Shown here piece by piece: positions 28,038 to 36,908 of a stretch of DNA of 64,000 nucleotides. The notes beneath the pieces are model-generated. The model searched no databases and was not told the DNA's origin. It saw only the letters and a list, made by a program, of their open reading frames with translations. Position 1 is the first letter of the stretch. Every line of letters begins with the position of its first letter. This stretch comes from Clostridia bacterium (lineage in GTDB: Bacteria; Bacillota; Clostridia; Oscillospirales; Acutalibacteraceae), in NCBI GenBank assembly GCA_017437005.1, contig JAFSBZ010000039.1:1-64000 (forward strand). The letters run 5' to 3'. The position numbers were made by a program, and so were the translations under genes.

Positions 28038-28523
28038 CTAAATTATTTGAGCTATAACACTTTCAAAATACTCTTTTGCAAGTGTTGCAATTTGATCCAT
28101 TTTTGTACATTTAACATCAAACGAATCATCCGTTTCTATTACAGAAAGAATTTCAGCCTTGGCAACCTCGGTTTTACCTAAAATAAGATTTACAAGCTCC
28201 TTTTTACTTTCATCGCCGCCTATAGTAAGTTTGTTGCTGTATTCTGCCGCGGCCACAACTATTTTACCTATTACCAAAGCGCCGTATTCCATATCGGGCT
28301 TTAAGGTTGCATTTGCAATAACCTTTTCTTCAAGTCTGCGCATTGGCTCAGTAACAGCCTGAGGCTTTTCCTCGACCTTGTTTTCAGCAATTTTTGCTTT
28401 TAAAACGCTTATTTCATCCGCGCTTTTAGTAAGCATTCTTTTAAGCTCGACAATCTCACCCTGCGTTTTTTGCAACTGCTCAAACAAAGATAAGTTTTGT
28501 TCAATTAATTTCTTTTTTCTCAT
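28038..28523 (-). CDS. Coiled-coil protein, unknown function
   Basis: About 161 residues. Residues 5-45 form a charged coiled coil (LFEQLQKTQGEIVELKRML, ADEISVLKAKIAEN), followed by a mixed alpha/beta-looking C-terminal part rich in small residues. I do not recognise the family, although its arrangement resembles DivIVA- or cell-division-associated coiled coils, which is weak evidence. ATG at 28523 follows AGGTGAG by a few bases and lies inside the VanZ-like gene's end. Last gene of the ftsEX operon. Confidence 0.65.
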   Translation of the reverse strand: MRKKKLIEQNLSLFEQLQKTQGEIVELKRMLTKSADEISVLKAKIAENKVEEKPQAVTEPMRRLEEKVIANATLKPDMEYGALVIGKIVVAAAEYSNKLTIGGDESKKELVNLILGKTEVAKAEILSVIETDDSFDVKCTKMDQIATLAKEYFESVIAQII

Positions 28524-29013
28524 TAATCTCACCTAATTTACGTCTTTTATATACTCTTACTATAAGCGCAATAAATAAAATCGCGAAAATGCTACCCACA
28601 GAATCTATGCATATATCAAAAAACCTACACGCTCTACCAGGAACAAAATACTGATGAATTTCGTCACCTATAGCATAAAACACACAAAATACTGCAGACA
28701 CTATAAAACCTAAATTATGTTTTTTGCTACTATAAGTCACGGCAACTCCGGACGATAACAAACCCAATATAAAATATTCCAAAAAGTGTGCTGCTTTTCG
28801 CACAATAAAGGTAAATGTACGAGTTATACCTGTTTGTTGTTGCGTGGACAGCGCGTCAAAATCGCAATAGACAACATCAATAATTTTTAAAACAAATTTA
28901 CTGCTTGTTTGTGAGGATTTAACCGCAGGTTGTGATGACATCACAAAAATAAGCGTCGCCCAAAAAACAAGCAATAAAATCAGTACCATTCTTGTTGAAA
29001 TGATTTTTTTCAT
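28501..29013 (-). CDS. VanZ-family membrane protein
   Basis: 170 residues with four membrane helices. Family marks are FVMSSQP in the first loop, VRKAAHFLEYFILG and DEIHQYFVPGRACRFFD before the last helix. VanZ-like proteins confer low-level teicoplanin resistance in some hosts, but most chromosomal members have no proven role. It starts 1 base after the M23 hydrolase stop and overlaps the following coiled-coil gene by 23 bases. Confidence 0.88.
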   Translation of the reverse strand: MKKIISTRMVLILLLVFWATLIFVMSSQPAVKSSQTSSKFVLKIIDVVYCDFDALSTQQQTGITRTFTFIVRKAAHFLEYFILGLLSSGVAVTYSSKKHNLGFIVSAVFCVFYAIGDEIHQYFVPGRACRFFDICIDSVGSIFAILFIALIVRVYKRRKLGEINEKKEIN

Positions 29014-29014
29014 A

Positions 29015-30217
29015 TTAGAAGAACAACGGATATGGATTTATCCAAGAGCCATTTCTAAGCATACCAAAATGCAAATGGTAGCCTGTAGACCAACCGGTTG
29101 TTCCTACATAACCAAGTACCTGTCCCTGCTTTACATACTGTCCGTTTGAAACAATAATTTTTGAAGCATGAGCATAGTATGCTACATAGTTTGCAGAAGA
29201 ACCGTTAATATTAAGGGTACCGTGATTTACAGTACAGTAGTTACCGTAACCGTTACCGCAACAGTTGCCGCTCTTTTTGTAGTTATGAGTACAACCATTA
29301 AATACAAGTGTTACATAACCATCTGCAACGGCGCGTATAGGATGTCCTGCAATACCGCCGCCATTGGCAATATCCATACCATTATGATTACTACCCCAAC
29401 GCGGTCCAAAGTGTGAAGAAACTGTAAAAATTCCGCTTACAGGCCATTGAAGACCTGTGTTTGGATTAATAAATGCCTTGTAATTAGTCTGAGCAATGCT
29501 GTCTTCCAATTCTTTTTGTTTTTTTCTGATAGCAGCATTAACGTCATCAAGATTGTCTTGTTGATTTGCTTGCTCATTTGCAGTTTTGTTGTAAATTGCC
29601 GCAGCGTCATTTTCTTGACTTTCAAGCTCTTTTTGCTGCTCATTTATTGTAGCTTTAATTGAAACCTGATCTTCAAGTAATTTTTCATTTTCGGCATTTT
29701 TTTGGTTAAGAACCTCGATTTCGCCCTTAAGGTCCTCCATAAGACGTTTGTCGTGTGACGAAATCGAAGCAGTAAGCTGTGAAAGCTGTAAAAAATCAGC
29801 AAAATCGTCAGCGCCCATAAGTATTTGTACCGAGCTATCGGAATTGCTCATATAAATTGCTCTTATACGTTTTTTAAAGGCTGTTTTATCTGCCTCTATT
29901 TCAGCTTCTTTCGCCTTTATATCGGCTTTATTTGCTGAAATTTTGTCATTTATTGAGGCAATTTCTTGATTGCAGCGGTCAATCTGAGCTTGTGTGTTGG
30001 CAATTTTTTTACGAATTGCCGCAAGAACCGCGCCTTGTTCTGCTTTTTCAGCCTTTAATTTGTTTATTTCCGCTTGAATTGCATTTGCCTGATTTTTTAA
30101 ATTTGCAATATCTTGGTTTAATTGGTTTTTATCAACTGCCGCAGTATAAAGTGATGATGTTATCAACATTGTTATACATAACAAAATTGTCAATACACGC
30201 TTTAAACTGATTTTCAT
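29015..30217 (-). CDS. Secreted M23 murein hydrolase with coiled coil (EnvC/PcsB-like)
   Basis: 400 residues: signal peptide (1-26, ending near YTAAV), long coiled coil (about 30-240), then an M23 (LytM) domain. Metal ligands are in HNGMDIANG and YHLHFGM (HxH), so the domain looks catalytically intact. The M23 domain carries a cysteine-rich insertion THNYKKSGNCCGNGYGNYC not usual for the family. It directly follows ftsX, so it is the probable hydrolase activated by FtsEX at the septum, as EnvC or PcsB are. Confidence 0.88.
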   Translation of the reverse strand: MKISLKRVLTILLCITMLITSSLYTAAVDKNQLNQDIANLKNQANAIQAEINKLKAEKAEQGAVLAAIRKKIANTQAQIDRCNQEIASINDKISANKADIKAKEAEIEADKTAFKKRIRAIYMSNSDSSVQILMGADDFADFLQLSQLTASISSHDKRLMEDLKGEIEVLNQKNAENEKLLEDQVSIKATINEQQKELESQENDAAAIYNKTANEQANQQDNLDDVNAAIRKKQKELEDSIAQTNYKAFINPNTGLQWPVSGIFTVSSHFGPRWGSNHNGMDIANGGGIAGHPIRAVADGYVTLVFNGCTHNYKKSGNCCGNGYGNYCTVNHGTLNINGSSANYVAYYAHASKIIVSNGQYVKQGQVLGYVGTTGWSTGYHLHFGMLRNGSWINPYPLFF

Positions 30218-30253
30218 AAACTATAATTCCTTCCTATGCCGTGTGGCAATAAA

Positions 30254-31333
30254 CTATATCGCTGTAAACTCGCTGCCCTCGTGCTTTAGGTATTTGCCTA
30301 TCATAAAGGCACTTCCGAGCGCACCTGCAAATATGCCAATGGCTACAAATACAAGTAAAAGATATACCGCAACCTCGCCAAATGCCACAACACTACCAAG
30401 CATTACCTCAATTTTTTCGGTAGCGACACGATAACAAAAATATATCAATCCTTCTGAAACAAGCGCCGAGATAAGACCTATAATTACACCCTCAATAACA
30501 AACGGTATTCTTACAAAAGTATCGGTAGCTCCAACTGCCTTCATAATGCTGATTTCTAATTTGCGATTATACATTGTTACGCGGATTGTGTTAGAAACAA
30601 TTACAAGCGAAATAACAATGAGTATCGCTATAATCCAAAAACCTGCAACGTAAATGCCCTGCTTTATAGCATCAATCTTTTCAGCCAAACCGCCGTACGA
30701 CTGTATAGAACCTACACCTTCAATATCCTCGATTTGCTTTATTGTTTCATCAAACAAGGACATTTCTTTCATTGTAACCTTTGCCGCGTCAGAGAGCGGG
30801 TTACCGTATTGATCATCAAGAAATGTAAAATATTCTTCCTGACCGTCAAGCATATTCTCTTTTACGGTTTCAAGACCTGCTTCTCTTGAAATATATTCTA
30901 CAGATTCAACATTCGACAAAGCAGAAATTTTATCACAAAGCGCTGCCGCTTCTTCCTCGTTATGTATAACATAATCGGTTTGCTTAATTCCGTTTTCGTC
31001 AACAGTGTCTTCGGCATTCTCACTTGAAGTGTCGTCTACACTTTCAGTATTTTCAGTGTTCTCAGCACTTTCTGTGCTTTCTGCACTTTCGGGTTCTTCA
31101 CTTTCAGTGTCACCATAAAGCGCCCAGTTATAGTCTTTCATATAAACCATAACAACGTTTTGCTTTTCAAGATTACCTATAGCCATGGTAACATTTTCTG
31201 AAATCAAAATTGCAAGGCCAATAACCACCATACACGCTACCAACACACCAATAGATGCCAAGGACATCAAGCGGTTGGCCCACGCGCCCTTAAAACCTTC
31301 TTTTATAAGATATCTCATACTGCTAAGCTTCAT
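30254..31333 (-). CDS. ftsX: Cell division ABC permease FtsX
   Basis: 359 residues with the four-helix FtsX/MacB-like topology: one helix near 25-45, a large extracellular loop, and three C-terminal helices. It transmits ATP hydrolysis by FtsE to a cell-wall hydrolase outside. The loop contains an acidic S/T/E/N-rich insertion (about residues 72-115, e.g. ESAESTESAENTENTES), which makes it about 50 residues longer than usual. Its first base is the last base of ftsE. Confidence 0.92.
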   Translation of the reverse strand: MKLSSMRYLIKEGFKGAWANRLMSLASIGVLVACMVVIGLAILISENVTMAIGNLEKQNVVMVYMKDYNWALYGDTESEEPESAESTESAENTENTESVDDTSSENAEDTVDENGIKQTDYVIHNEEEAAALCDKISALSNVESVEYISREAGLETVKENMLDGQEEYFTFLDDQYGNPLSDAAKVTMKEMSLFDETIKQIEDIEGVGSIQSYGGLAEKIDAIKQGIYVAGFWIIAILIVISLVIVSNTIRVTMYNRKLEISIMKAVGATDTFVRIPFVIEGVIIGLISALVSEGLIYFCYRVATEKIEVMLGSVVAFGEVAVYLLLVFVAIGIFAGALGSAFMIGKYLKHEGSEFTAI

Positions 31334-32064
31334 TATTCGGCACCTCCTGCTGCGTTGTCGGCAACAATTCTGCCTTCATCAAGCATAATAACACGATGCT
31401 TAAAATCACGCACAAGATTGTGGTCGTGTGTAACCATCAAAACCGTGGTGCCACGCTTGTTTATTTCAGTAAGAAGATTAACAATTTCATAAGACATATT
31501 TGGGTCCACGTTACCGGTAGGCTCGTCCGCAATGATAAGATCAGGCGAATTAACAAGCGCGCGTGCTAGACCAACTCGCTGCTGCTCGCCACCCGAAAGC
31601 TGCATAGGCATACAACGCGCCTTTTCGCCAAGGCCAACCTTGCTAAGCGCATCGGTAACCTCGCGACGCACCTCACGACCCGATTCACCCACAACATACA
31701 TTGCAAAGGCAACATTGTCAAAAACATTCATTGTAGGTATAAGACGGAAGTCCTGAAATACGATACCCATTGTTCTGCGAAGCATAGGCACCTGTTTTCT
31801 TGGCATTTTGGTAAGGTTAAATCCGTTAACCATTATAGTACCTGTGTTTGCCTTTTCCTCACGCATAATAAGCTTCATAAAGGTGCTTTTTCCGGCACCT
31901 GATGAACCTACAACAAAAACAAAGTCACCCTTGTTTATTCTTATATTAACATCCTCAAGCGCATGTGTGCCCGAAGGATAGGTTTTTGACACACCCCTGA
32001 ATTCTATTACAGGTTCTGTAGGAACAATAGGCGTTGCAAACTGCTCTAATAGTTCTTCGGCCAT
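31333..32064 (-). CDS. ftsE: Cell division ATP-binding protein FtsE
   Basis: 243 residues. Walker [10 protein letters not shown] near 52-60, signature LSGGEQQRV near 155 and Walker [14 protein letters not shown] near 175 are all canonical. It has a short 20-residue N-terminal extension before the usual FtsE start ([10 protein letters not shown]). It forms the membrane-associated ATPase dimer with FtsX and overlaps it by one base. Confidence 0.94.
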   Translation of the reverse strand: MAEELLEQFATPIVPTEPVIEFRGVSKTYPSGTHALEDVNIRINKGDFVFVVGSSGAGKSTFMKLIMREEKANTGTIMVNGFNLTKMPRKQVPMLRRTMGIVFQDFRLIPTMNVFDNVAFAMYVVGESGREVRREVTDALSKVGLGEKARCMPMQLSGGEQQRVGLARALVNSPDLIIADEPTGNVDPNMSYEIVNLLTEINKRGTTVLMVTHDHNLVRDFKHRVIMLDEGRIVADNAAGGAE

Positions 32065-32083
32065 AAATGATTCTCACTTTCAA

Positions 32084-33160
32084 TTAGTATTTTATAGGAT
32101 TACTTTTAAGATACTTGTTTACCATTAACGCAATTTTGAATATGATTGCATGGTCAAACTCGCGAAGATCAAGCCCTGTAATTTTCTTTATCTTTTCAAG
32201 GCGATAAACAAGAGTGTTTCGGTGAACAAACAATTTTCTTGATGTTTCAGAAACGTTTAGATTGTTTTCAAAGAAACGCTGTATTGTAAACAATGTTTCC
32301 TGATCCAAATTTTCTATAGAACCGCGCTTGAACACTTCTTTTAAGAAGGTTTCGCACAAGGTAGTGGGCAACTGATAAATTAGTCTCGCAATACCAAGAT
32401 TATCATAAGAAATTATAGTTTTTTCTGTGTCAAAAACCTTACCAACCTCTAAAGCTGTTTGAGCTTCCTTAAAGGATTTTGCAAGATTTTTAAGATTGTT
32501 TACAGTGGTTCCTATGCCTATAACCGTATGAACGTAAAATTCACCTGAAAGTGTGTCAGCAATAGATGCAGCAAGGCTTTCAATATCCTTGCGGTCAATA
32601 TCAGCCTTTGTTTCCTTAACAATTGCAATATCGGTTTCGTTTATGTTTATTACAAAGTCCTTATTCTTCTCGGGGAATAGGTTTTGTAAAACCTCGTAAA
32701 CCGAAACATCGCTTGCGTCAAGATTGCGAACTATGATTACAGTGCGGGCAACATCACTGTCAAAATAAAGCTCACGCGCTTTGATATAAATATCTCCAGG
32801 TAGAATGTTGTCAAGTATAATGTCCTTGATAAAATTACCACGGTCGTACTTTTCGTCATAGTAATTTTTAATGTTAGCAAACGCTACAGAAATAACAAGC
32901 GCATATTTGCCCGAAATAATATCAGTACCTTCAACAAAAACGGTGTAGTCGGTACCTTGAGAAGATATTACTGGCTTAAATGTGTATCCACCGTCAATAA
33001 ATCCATCCGCTACAGGAATTGTTGAAACATCAAGCTGTTCACCAATTCTACCAAGCTCGCTACAAGCGATTATTGTGTTGTTTGCATCCATAACACCAAA
33101 AATTTTATCAATAGCATCCTTCATTTGATGTATGACGGTTTGAAATAATCTGTTTGCCAT
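32084..33160 (-). CDS. PucR/CdaR-type transcriptional regulator
   Basis: 358 residues. The N-terminal and central parts are a CdaR/GGDEF-like sensing region; the C-terminal 60 residues hold the PucR helix-turn-helix: FFENNLNVSETSRKLFVHRN then TLVYRLEKIKKITGLDLRE. In other bacteria such regulators respond to sugar diacids or purines. Here it lies 19 bases upstream of ftsE and has its own promoter, so it probably heads the ftsEX transcript. Its ligand is unknown. Confidence 0.87.
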   Translation of the reverse strand: MANRLFQTVIHQMKDAIDKIFGVMDANNTIIACSELGRIGEQLDVSTIPVADGFIDGGYTFKPVISSQGTDYTVFVEGTDIISGKYALVISVAFANIKNYYDEKYDRGNFIKDIILDNILPGDIYIKARELYFDSDVARTVIIVRNLDASDVSVYEVLQNLFPEKNKDFVININETDIAIVKETKADIDRKDIESLAASIADTLSGEFYVHTVIGIGTTVNNLKNLAKSFKEAQTALEVGKVFDTEKTIISYDNLGIARLIYQLPTTLCETFLKEVFKRGSIENLDQETLFTIQRFFENNLNVSETSRKLFVHRNTLVYRLEKIKKITGLDLREFDHAIIFKIALMVNKYLKSNPIKY

Positions 33161-33199
33161 AAAAGTACACGTCCCTTTCGTTTTTTTACATACACATAT

Positions 33200-33228
33200 A
33201 TTTTACAACAATTTTTTAAAATTTGCAA
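33200..33228 (-). promoter_or_regulatory. Sigma-A promoter of the PucR-ftsEX operon
   Basis: On the minus strand TTGCAA (33228-33223) and TAAAAT (33205-33200) are 17 bases apart, 40 bases before the start codon. The region is very A+T-rich, so a chance match is possible. Confidence 0.6.
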
Positions 33229-33267
33229 GCAATATATTAAATATTATTATATATCTGCTTGTGAATT

Positions 33268-33292
33268 TTTAAAAAAGTTTACATAAACTGTT
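33268..33292 (-). terminator. Weak terminator after the phosphopantetheinyl transferase gene
   Basis: AGTTTA and TAAACT pair around two bases immediately after the stop codon and are followed on the minus strand by TTTTT. The stem is A+T-rich and only 6 bp, so efficiency is doubtful. Confidence 0.4.
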
Positions 33293-33293
33293 T

Positions 33294-33860
33294 TTATCCA
33301 CACGCTTTACAGCAAATACACAAGATGAAATCGCCTTTTTTAGTTATATTAAAATTAAACTCATCAGAAAATGTATTAATGTCAATGCCATTTGATAAAG
33401 TTAACCCCAGCATTTTTACAGCGGCCTCTTTTTTCGTAAAGACTTCGATATAGCGCTGTGAAACCAATTCGCACGACTGGTTTACATAATCACATTCTTT
33501 TTGGTTGAATAATTTATAATTCTTTCTTTGTGTTATTTCCTTGATTTTTTGTATATCAACACCCACGGGCTTGTCGGATATTACACAAACTACACGCTCT
33601 TCGCTGTGCGAAATGCTAAAATAACATAAATCGCACATCGGCTTACCGTGTTCATTGAAGGTTATTTTAGCCTTTTTTCCCGAATACAAATCATCTATTG
33701 CGCGATAAAACAAAATATAGCCTGCAAGCGACTGCAACCTTGAATTTTGGTTTTGCTTTGCATCTATCTTTTCTCTTATAGCGCACTCAAGCAGACTATA
33801 CTGTTTTGTATAGTCTGCTTGTGAAAAGTCTGTAATTTCAGCCTCGTAAAGTTTTATCAT
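33294..33860 (-). CDS. Sfp-type 4'-phosphopantetheinyl transferase
   Basis: 188 residues, a short Sfp/HetI-type enzyme that attaches phosphopantetheine to carrier proteins. Motifs: FNEHGKPM near 68, FSISHSEE near 80, VGVDIQKIKE near 100 (Mg-binding Asp) and FTKKEAAVKMLG near 141. No NRPS/PKS genes are nearby, so it may serve a carrier protein encoded elsewhere or act as the fatty-acid AcpS. It overlaps the upstream lipoprotein gene by 4 bases. Confidence 0.88.
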   Translation of the reverse strand: MIKLYEAEITDFSQADYTKQYSLLECAIREKIDAKQNQNSRLQSLAGYILFYRAIDDLYSGKKAKITFNEHGKPMCDLCYFSISHSEERVVCVISDKPVGVDIQKIKEITQRKNYKLFNQKECDYVNQSCELVSQRYIEVFTKKEAAVKMLGLTLSNGIDINTFSDEFNFNITKKGDFILCICCKACG

Positions 33861-34810
33861 TTTATTTTTGCGTTATCGTACAAATACTCCATAACGGTAT
33901 CCTGCACGGCATAACTTTCGGCAATTACGGGATCGCTTGTATTTTGTTTATTAAGGGTGCTTTCAAGAAGCTCCAGCTTTTCGGCATCAAAAATATAGTA
34001 CATTACCATATTTACGTTCATCATTTGAGGAACCATTTGTGAAGAAATTTGCGATTTATATTGTTCTACGGTAGAACCGTTTGCTATTATAAGCTCTTCT
34101 AAATCAACATTACTTGTAGATTTATACATTTCTACATAATAATTATAAATAGCATCAACCAAAATTTCACAATCTTTTTCAGGATAATCTTTTACCTTTG
34201 AATTTTTTATAACGGTATCAAGTATAGATTGTTGAATAGCGCGCTTTTTGATATCCTCTTTATAATCCTCTACGCTATCAAAATCTAACTCTTCGGCTAC
34301 CTTTTCTTCAGTAAGCGGACGTTTTATACCATTAATTTTACAGGTAAAAATTGCCTCTTTGCCGTTAAGTTCTGCTTTACCGTAATTTTCAGGGAATTTT
34401 GCTGTTACATCCTTTGTTTCGCCCACCATAACACCAATCAATTCTTCTTCAAAATCATCGATAAATGTATGAGAACCTATCTCGAGGTCAGCGCCTTTAG
34501 CAGTACCGCCCTCAAAAGCAACGCCATCAAGCTTACCTTCATAATCAAGGTTTACAATATCACCATTTTGAACAGGACCCTCTTTAACCTCTTCATAAAG
34601 TGAGTTATCTTCTACATCTATGTTGAACACTTCATCACAATATTGGGCAAATTCATCTGTTGCAGTATCAACCTCTACACCTAAATAATCCTTTACTTCA
34701 ACATAATTTTCAAGCTTTACCTTGCTGTAAAGCTCGCGCTTTTGACCGCATCCTGCAAGACAGGTCACCATTAAAATTGTTACCAATAAAATTGCTGTTA
34801 ATTTTTTCAT
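33857..34810 (-). CDS. Trigger-factor-like FKBP peptidyl-prolyl isomerase lipoprotein
   Basis: About 317 residues. A lipoprotein signal peptide ends CLAGCG, with the lipidated cysteine at residue 20. Residues 80-165 resemble an FKBP-type PPIase domain (NGDIVNLDYEGKLDGVAFEG), and the remainder resembles the C-terminal chaperone arm of trigger factor. It probably assists folding of exported proteins outside the membrane. ATG at 34810 follows AGGTGAT by 4 bases. Confidence 0.85.
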   Translation of the reverse strand: MKKLTAILLVTILMVTCLAGCGQKRELYSKVKLENYVEVKDYLGVEVDTATDEFAQYCDEVFNIDVEDNSLYEEVKEGPVQNGDIVNLDYEGKLDGVAFEGGTAKGADLEIGSHTFIDDFEEELIGVMVGETKDVTAKFPENYGKAELNGKEAIFTCKINGIKRPLTEEKVAEELDFDSVEDYKEDIKKRAIQQSILDTVIKNSKVKDYPEKDCEILVDAIYNYYVEMYKSTSNVDLEELIIANGSTVEQYKSQISSQMVPQMMNVNMVMYYIFDAEKLELLESTLNKQNTSDPVIAESYAVQDTVMEYLYDNAKIK

Positions 34811-34821
34811 TTTTATCACCT

Positions 34822-35943
34822 TTAATTATTATTTAATTCGCCTTTTGAAGCGGCTTTAAGATAAGCGTTTATAAAACCGTCTAAATCACCGTCCATAACG
34901 GCATTTATATTACCCGATTCAAAACCAGTTCTGTGATCCTTTGCCAATGTGTAGGGCATAAAAACATATGAACGTATTTGCGAACCCCATGTAATTTCTT
35001 TTTGAACACCTTTTATATCCTCAATTTTTTCAAGATGCTCTCGCTCTTTTATTTCAAGCAGCTTTGATTTTAACATTCGCATTGCTTGTTCGCGGTTTTG
35101 CACCTGACTACGCTCGTTCTGGCAAGCAACAACTATTCCTGTGGGGATATGTGTAAGTCGCACCGCAGATGATGTTTTGTTGATGTGCTGACCACCGGCG
35201 CCCGACGAGCGAAAAACATCCATTTTTATATCGTCATCACGAATTTCAATGTTCATATCATCCGTAATTTCGGGCATAACCTCAAGAGATGCAAACGATG
35301 TGTGACGTCTGCCCGAAGCATCAAACGGAGACACGCGTACAAGACGATGAACACCCGATTCACTCTTTAAATACCCGTAGGCATTTTCACCCTCAACAAG
35401 CATTGTCGCACTTTTAAGACCTGCTTCGTCACCGTCAAGAAAATCAAGTATTTTTACATTAAATCCGTGACGCTCACCCCAACGCGTATACATACGTACA
35501 AGCATTTGCGCCCAGTCCATTGCCTCGGTGCCACCCGAGCCTGCGTGGAAGGTAAGAATTGTATTATTGCCGTCATACTCGCCTGTAAGCAATGTACCAA
35601 GTCTTAACGACGATAAATTACCTTCAAGCTCATCAATGGAAGCGGTAATTTCTTCTACCATTGACAAATCGCCTTCTTCATCGGCCATATCAATAAGCAC
35701 CAATAAATCTTCATACGAAGATGCTATGCCGTCATATACCTCTACTTTATTTTTAAGCTTTCCTGTTTTTTGTACAACAGCCTGCGAATTTTCAAGGTCA
35801 TCCCAAAAACCGGGAGCTGTTTGTTTTAATTCAAGTTCCTCAATATCGCGGACCAGTTTATCATAACCTATCGCATCGCGAAGATCGTGAATTTCTTGTT
35901 CGTTTGCAATCAGACGCAACTTTAATTGCTCAAATTCAAGCAT
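34822..35943 (-). CDS. prfB: Peptide chain release factor 2
   Basis: 373 residues. The codon-recognition motif SPF is in RVSPFDASGRR and the catalytic GGQ in SSGAGGQHINKT. The frame is open from an ATG with GGAGGAAA six bases upstream to the end, so unlike E. coli and B. subtilis it needs no programmed +1 frameshift. RF2 releases peptides at UGA and UAA. It lies between prmA and the PPIase lipoprotein gene. Confidence 0.96.
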   Translation of the reverse strand: MLEFEQLKLRLIANEQEIHDLRDAIGYDKLVRDIEELELKQTAPGFWDDLENSQAVVQKTGKLKNKVEVYDGIASSYEDLLVLIDMADEEGDLSMVEEITASIDELEGNLSSLRLGTLLTGEYDGNNTILTFHAGSGGTEAMDWAQMLVRMYTRWGERHGFNVKILDFLDGDEAGLKSATMLVEGENAYGYLKSESGVHRLVRVSPFDASGRRHTSFASLEVMPEITDDMNIEIRDDDIKMDVFRSSGAGGQHINKTSSAVRLTHIPTGIVVACQNERSQVQNREQAMRMLKSKLLEIKEREHLEKIEDIKGVQKEITWGSQIRSYVFMPYTLAKDHRTGFESGNINAVMDGDLDGFINAYLKAASKGELNNN

Positions 35944-35958
35944 TAATTTTCCTCCAAA

Positions 35959-36876
35959 TTATTTTGTTAATACATAAGCGTGCCACTCTTCACGAGTTAG
36001 GCTTTGGGCAATTTTAAAGCCGTGCTGAGCAGCCGCCGTTTCAACATCATTAGCCCGCATATCAATAATACCCGAGACAATCAGTATGCCGTCATCCTTC
36101 ATAAAATTGGCAACATTATCGAAAAGTCGTATTACAACATCGGCAACAATATTAGCGCAAACAATATCATATTTGCCGCTTATTTTATCCGCAAGGTCGC
36201 CTACCAAAAATTCGGTTTTATTGCTTACACCGTTAATTTCGGCATTGTTAATAGCAGTTTTCACCGATTGAGCATCAATGTCTACTCCAATGGCGCTTTG
36301 CGCTCCTAACAAATCGGCCGCTATGGCAAGTATACCACTGCCTGTACCTATGTCAAGCACTGTTGTAGCTGCTGTTACACGCTTTTCAAGAATTTCGAGA
36401 CAAAGCGATGTTGTCGCGTGGCTACCCGTACCAAACGCGGCGCCCGGATCAAGACTTATGACGGTACGATTATCTTTGTTATCATATTTTTCCCAGCTGG
36501 GACAAACCGCCAAACGCTCACCTATTTCAAATGCTTTGAAATACTTTTTCCAATTCTCATTCCAATTTGCATCGTCAACAAGCTCACACTTAATTTCGTT
36601 TTCTATTCCACAGGCGGTAAAACGCTCTCGCAAATACGATACCGCTTCAATTGCATTATCACTTTCAGCGATATACATATGGATTATAGAATGTGTCCTA
36701 TCTTTATTCACAAGCTCATCATCTATAAGATCTATATGAGCAATTTCCTCGGCATCAGCTTCAAGGTTGGTATAATCCTCAATATAAATTCCATAAGGCA
36801 CGGTCATATTTGCAATTGCCGCAGCTTCATCAGTTTTTTCGGTCGGCACGCGCGCCGTAATTTCGGTCCAATCCAT
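35959..36876 (-). CDS. prmA: Ribosomal protein L11 methyltransferase PrmA
   Basis: 305 residues: an N-terminal substrate-recognition domain (1-110) and a SAM domain with TTVLDIGTGSGILAIAA near 171 and VCANIVADVV near 237. DPGAAFGTGSHATT near 150 is the family signature. It trimethylates ribosomal protein L11. Its place next to prfB and murC is not the classic dnaJ-prmA order. Confidence 0.93.
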   Translation of the reverse strand: MDWTEITARVPTEKTDEAAAIANMTVPYGIYIEDYTNLEADAEEIAHIDLIDDELVNKDRTHSIIHMYIAESDNAIEAVSYLRERFTACGIENEIKCELVDDANWNENWKKYFKAFEIGERLAVCPSWEKYDNKDNRTVISLDPGAAFGTGSHATTSLCLEILEKRVTAATTVLDIGTGSGILAIAADLLGAQSAIGVDIDAQSVKTAINNAEINGVSNKTEFLVGDLADKISGKYDIVCANIVADVVIRLFDNVANFMKDDGILIVSGIIDMRANDVETAAAQHGFKIAQSLTREEWHAYVLTK

Positions 36877-36908
36877 CAGAACACCTCAACAAATTAATAT
36901 AACATATT

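Noticed and set aside
34822..35943. Programmed +1 frameshift in prfB
   Set aside because: The frame is open from an ATG with a strong SD to the end, and length and motifs are complete, so no frameshift is needed.
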